In this document: piece after piece, positions 16,364 through 18,241 of the stretch | Layout of the letters: every line of letters starts with the position of its first letter | How positions within the stretch are numbered: the first letter of the stretch is position 1 | Source of the DNA: ZLKRG08 sp964565165 | GTDB taxonomy: Bacteria; Actinomycetota; Actinomycetes; Nanopelagicales; Nanopelagicaceae | DNA: 18,241 nucleotides | Direction of reading: 5' to 3' | NCBI GenBank assembly: GCA_964565165.1 | Contig: CAZMDJ010000016.1 | Span: 1-18,241, forward strand | Program-made: the position numbers and the translations under genes | The notes under the pieces: generated by a model | Databases searched by the model: none | What the model saw: only the letters and a program-made list of their open reading frames with translations | What the model was told of the DNA's origin: nothing

Positions 16364-17865
16364 TTCTTTGCTCCTGTCATCGCAGCGCCAAGTGTTTCTG
16401 GTGTTGTATTGGCTGGATTCAATTCAGCGGTTACCTCTCCTCGAAGCATTACCAATAAGCGATCTGACATCCCGATTAACTCTTCTAAGTCGGCAGAGAT
16501 CAAAACAATTGCCATTCCCTTTTCGCGAGCTTTGCGAAGCTCTTCCCAGATTGCACCTTGTGCTCCGACATCAACGCCGCGAGTTGGATGAGATGCAACT
16601 AGGAGTTTCGGCGCATGAACCATTTCGCGACCAACAATAAATTTCTGTTGATTACCGCCAGATAACGCAGTTGCTAATGTGTTTGGACCAGGAGCGCGGA
16701 CATCGAATTCCTCCATGATCACGCGGGTATCTTCAATAGTTGCCTTCTTATCAAGGATAAATCCGTTGAAGATTGGCTTGCTGCGCTGATAACCCAGGAT
16801 GCGGTTCTCCCAAAGCGGCGAGCCGAGCATTAACGCTTGGCGGTGGCGATCTTCTGGAATAAAACCAATACCTAGATCGCGACGATCGGCAACGCTCAAT
16901 TCATCGATGCAGTTATTGTCGAAGTTAATGCAACCTTCATAATCAAGAAGGCCCAAGATGGTTTCTGTAAGTTCTGATTGGCCGTTACCTTCAACGCCAG
17001 CAATACCAATAACTTCACCAGCATGAAGCTTGAAAGAGATATTGGTAAGTAAATTGCGTGCACCCTTTGAAGGAATGGTTACGCCATTAAGTTCAAGAAC
17101 TACGTTTTCGCGCTTGGTATCGCCCTTTGTCTCTGGCTTTGGAAGTTCAGAACCGACCATAAGCTCTGCCAACTTCTGTGAAGTGACATCCTTTGCTTTA
17201 ACTTCAGCAACAGTTTCACCAGCGCGGATAACAGTAACTTCATCGGCTACTCGCAAGACTTCATCAAGCTTATGTGAAATAAAGATAACTGACATACCTT
17301 TTTCGCGTAGACCGTGAAGCGCGTTAAATAGATCATCTACTTCTTGTGGAACCAGAACTGCAGTTGGTTCATCAAAGATCAAAATATTTGCGCCGCGATA
17401 AAGAACCTTAAGGATCTCAACGCGCTGACGTTGACCAACACCTAAATTCTCGACCAATTCATCTGGATTAATTTCTAGGCCATAAGTTTCGGCCATCTTT
17501 GAAATCTTCTCACGAGCTGCGTTGAAATCGATCTGTCCTGATTTCTTTGGCTCGGAACCTAAAATAATATTCTCTAAAACTGTGAAGTTATCTGCCAACA
17601 TGAAGTGCTGATGCACCATACCGATGCCAGCTTCGATTGCTTCATTAGGATTCTTGAAATGCATCTGCTTGTCGTGCACCAGAATCTCGCCGCTATCAGG
17701 GCGTTGCATTCCATAAAGGATCTTCATAACGGTTGATTTACCAGCGCCGTTTTCGCCGACTAGCGCATGAACTGAGCCGCTCTGGACTTTGAGAGAGACA
17801 TCTCTATTAGCGATGACGCCTGGAAAACGCTTTGAGATATGTCTTAGTTCAACCGAAACAGACAA
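16360..17865 (-). CDS. Double-NBD ABC transporter ATPase, nucleoside (BMP-type) importer
   Basis: Two fused nucleotide-binding domains in 501 residues energise the importer. NBD1 is complete: Walker A GENGAGKST with Lys43, signature LGVGQRQ at 141-147, Walker B LIFDEP with Asp165 and Glu166, and H-loop His198. NBD2 is degenerate: the Walker A position reads GVEGNGQSE (290-298) without Lys, Walker B reads LLVASHPTRG (421-430) with Ser and His in place of Asp and Glu, while the signature LSGGNQQ (401-407) is intact. A weakened second half is usual for RbsA/NupO-like proteins. The start is TTG at 17865, supported by GAGGGG 8 nt before it and an in-frame stop 5 codons upstream. Confidence 0.94.
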   Translation of the reverse strand: MSVSVELRHISKRFPGVIANRDVSLKVQSGSVHALVGENGAGKSTVMKILYGMQRPDSGEILVHDKQMHFKNPNEAIEAGIGMVHQHFMLADNFTVLENIILGSEPKKSGQIDFNAAREKISKMAETYGLEINPDELVENLGVGQRQRVEILKVLYRGANILIFDEPTAVLVPQEVDDLFNALHGLREKGMSVIFISHKLDEVLRVADEVTVIRAGETVAEVKAKDVTSQKLAELMVGSELPKPETKGDTKRENVVLELNGVTIPSKGARNLLTNISFKLHAGEVIGIAGVEGNGQSELTETILGLLDYEGCINFDNNCIDELSVADRRDLGIGFIPEDRHRQALMLGSPLWENRILGYQRSKPIFNGFILDKKATIEDTRVIMEEFDVRAPGPNTLATALSGGNQQKFIVGREMVHAPKLLVASHPTRGVDVGAQGAIWEELRKAREKGMAIVLISADLEELIGMSDRLLVMLRGEVTAELNPANTTPETLGAAMTGAKK

Positions 17866-17880
17866 TTGAAATTCCCCTCA
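17866..17880 (-). promoter_or_regulatory. Shine-Dalgarno site deciding the TTG start of the ATPase
   Basis: On the - strand GAGGGG is followed by 8 nt and then TTG at 17865. The frame closes with TGA right at this site, and no ATG or GTG lies nearby in frame before the conserved VELRHISKRF, so the TTG is the supported start. Confidence 0.7.
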
Positions 17881-17910
17881 ACTCTGAAGCTCTAATTGCT
17901 TAATCTTAAA

Positions 17911-17950
17911 GAAAGTAGCCCGATTAGGAAAACCTAATCGGGCTACTTTG
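17911..17950 (-). terminator. Strong hairpin, probable partial terminator or mRNA-stabilising element after the binding-protein gene
   Basis: A perfect 17-bp inverted repeat (arms 17912-17928 and 17933-17949, AAAGTAGCCCGATTAGG and its complement) encloses a 4-nt loop. On the - strand the loop is TTTT and the stem is followed by the T-rich CTTT, as in an intrinsic terminator. It starts 22 nt after the binding-protein stop and 46 nt before the ATPase TTG start. In the + direction no T-run follows. The position suggests high binding-protein mRNA with reduced read-through into the ATPase, permease and catabolic genes; this role is inferred. Confidence 0.8.
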
Positions 17951-17971
17951 GTCACAAAGTAACGGTAATTA

Positions 17972-18241
17972 TTACTTACCTGGAACTGATGGAACCTTAA
18001 TTGCACCGCTCTTGATCTTTGCAGCTGCTGCATCAATCTGAGCCTTGTACTTGTTGATGTAACCGCCAGAGTATGAAACTCCAACGCCACCATTTGTTAG
18101 GTCATAACGACGGCCGTAGATACCAGCCTTAGCATCAAGAATGTCGTTAACTGTACGACCAGCAACTGCGTTAGCGATAACGTCATAAACAGCGTTATCA
18201 ACGCGCTTTGTCATAGAAGTCAACATTTTCTTCTTCTCTGC
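17972..18241 (-). CDS. BMP-family substrate-binding (lipo)protein of the nucleoside ABC importer, C-terminal part
   Basis: The - strand frame is open to the right edge, so only the last 89 residues are present; the internal ATG at 18226 is not the start, since codons for AEKKK precede it in frame. The segment LTSMTKRVDNAVYDVI followed by a helix, YDLTNGGVGVSYSG and a lysine-rich C-terminal helix fits the C-terminus of the basic-membrane-protein/Med family (BmpA, TmpC, NupN), whose members bind nucleosides outside the membrane. The chain ends with PGK and a tandem TAA TAA stop. The next gene is the cognate ATPase 106 nt downstream with a hairpin between. The expected lipoprotein signal is outside the window. 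Confidence 0.85.
   Translation of the reverse strand, partial: AEKKKMLTSMTKRVDNAVYDVIANAVAGRTVNDILDAKAGIYGRRYDLTNGGVGVSYSGGYINKYKAQIDAAAAKIKSGAIKVPSVPGK

Noticed and set aside
16360..17865. Loss of function of the ATPase from the missing Walker residues in its second half
   Set aside because: A degenerate second nucleotide-binding half is usual in the RbsA/NupO-like family, so it is not a sign of decay.
17866..17911. Separate promoter for the ATPase in the 46 nt after the hairpin (TAAGAT as -10)
   Set aside because: The hexamer is present but there is no convincing -35 and the match is within chance for AT-rich sequence.

Overview
The window reads as a chromosomal segment of a small-genome, moderately low-GC actinobacterium. 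Support for this: an acyl-CoA carboxylase with the actinobacterial epsilon subunit, a Maf gene between the carboxyltransferase and biotin-carboxylase genes, a deo/add/cdd cluster resembling the gene neighbourhood seen in Streptomyces and Mycobacterium, very tight packing with 1-14 nt overlaps, and putative leaderless promoters. The base composition (mid-40s % GC by eye) and compactness would fit freshwater Nanopelagicales (acI), but that placement is inference. There are no RNA genes, mobile elements, CRISPR arrays or long repeats. No stretch over about 110 bases is without a gene.

Layout. Left block, + strand (1-8403), probably one operon: accD (5' truncated), accE, maf, accA, a phospho-sugar mutase (PmmB-like), deoC, a complete aldehyde dehydrogenase, and a short aldehyde-dehydrogenase-like protein with no catalytic half. 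Middle (8400-10224): a nucleoside hydrolase on the - strand and a ribokinase on the + strand, diverging from a 31-bp gap. Right block, - strand (18241 down to 10197): C-terminus of a BMP-family substrate-binding protein, a strong hairpin, then a coupled series of double-NBD ABC ATPase, permease 1, permease 2, cdd, deoA, add and a cytochrome P450.

How the genes work together (inference from families). The ABC system imports nucleosides. Cdd and Add deaminate cytidine and adenosine types to uridine and inosine types. DeoA phosphorolyses thymidine/deoxyuridine to deoxyribose-1-phosphate. The mutase would convert this to the 5-phosphate, DeoC would cleave it to glyceraldehyde-3-phosphate and acetaldehyde, and the aldehyde dehydrogenase would oxidise acetaldehyde to acetate. 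In parallel, the nucleoside hydrolase releases free ribose, which ribokinase phosphorylates. The acyl-CoA carboxylase leads onward to malonyl- or methylmalonyl-CoA. No purine nucleoside phosphorylase, uridine phosphorylase or DeoB-type phosphopentomutase is present here.

Most of the window is recognisable, conserved metabolism. The points most worth a second look are the half-length aldehyde-dehydrogenase pseudoenzyme, the P450 at the end of the nucleoside operon, the 31-bp divergent promoter in which each start codon appears to serve as the -35 of the opposite gene, and the perfect 17-bp hairpin after the binding-protein gene.
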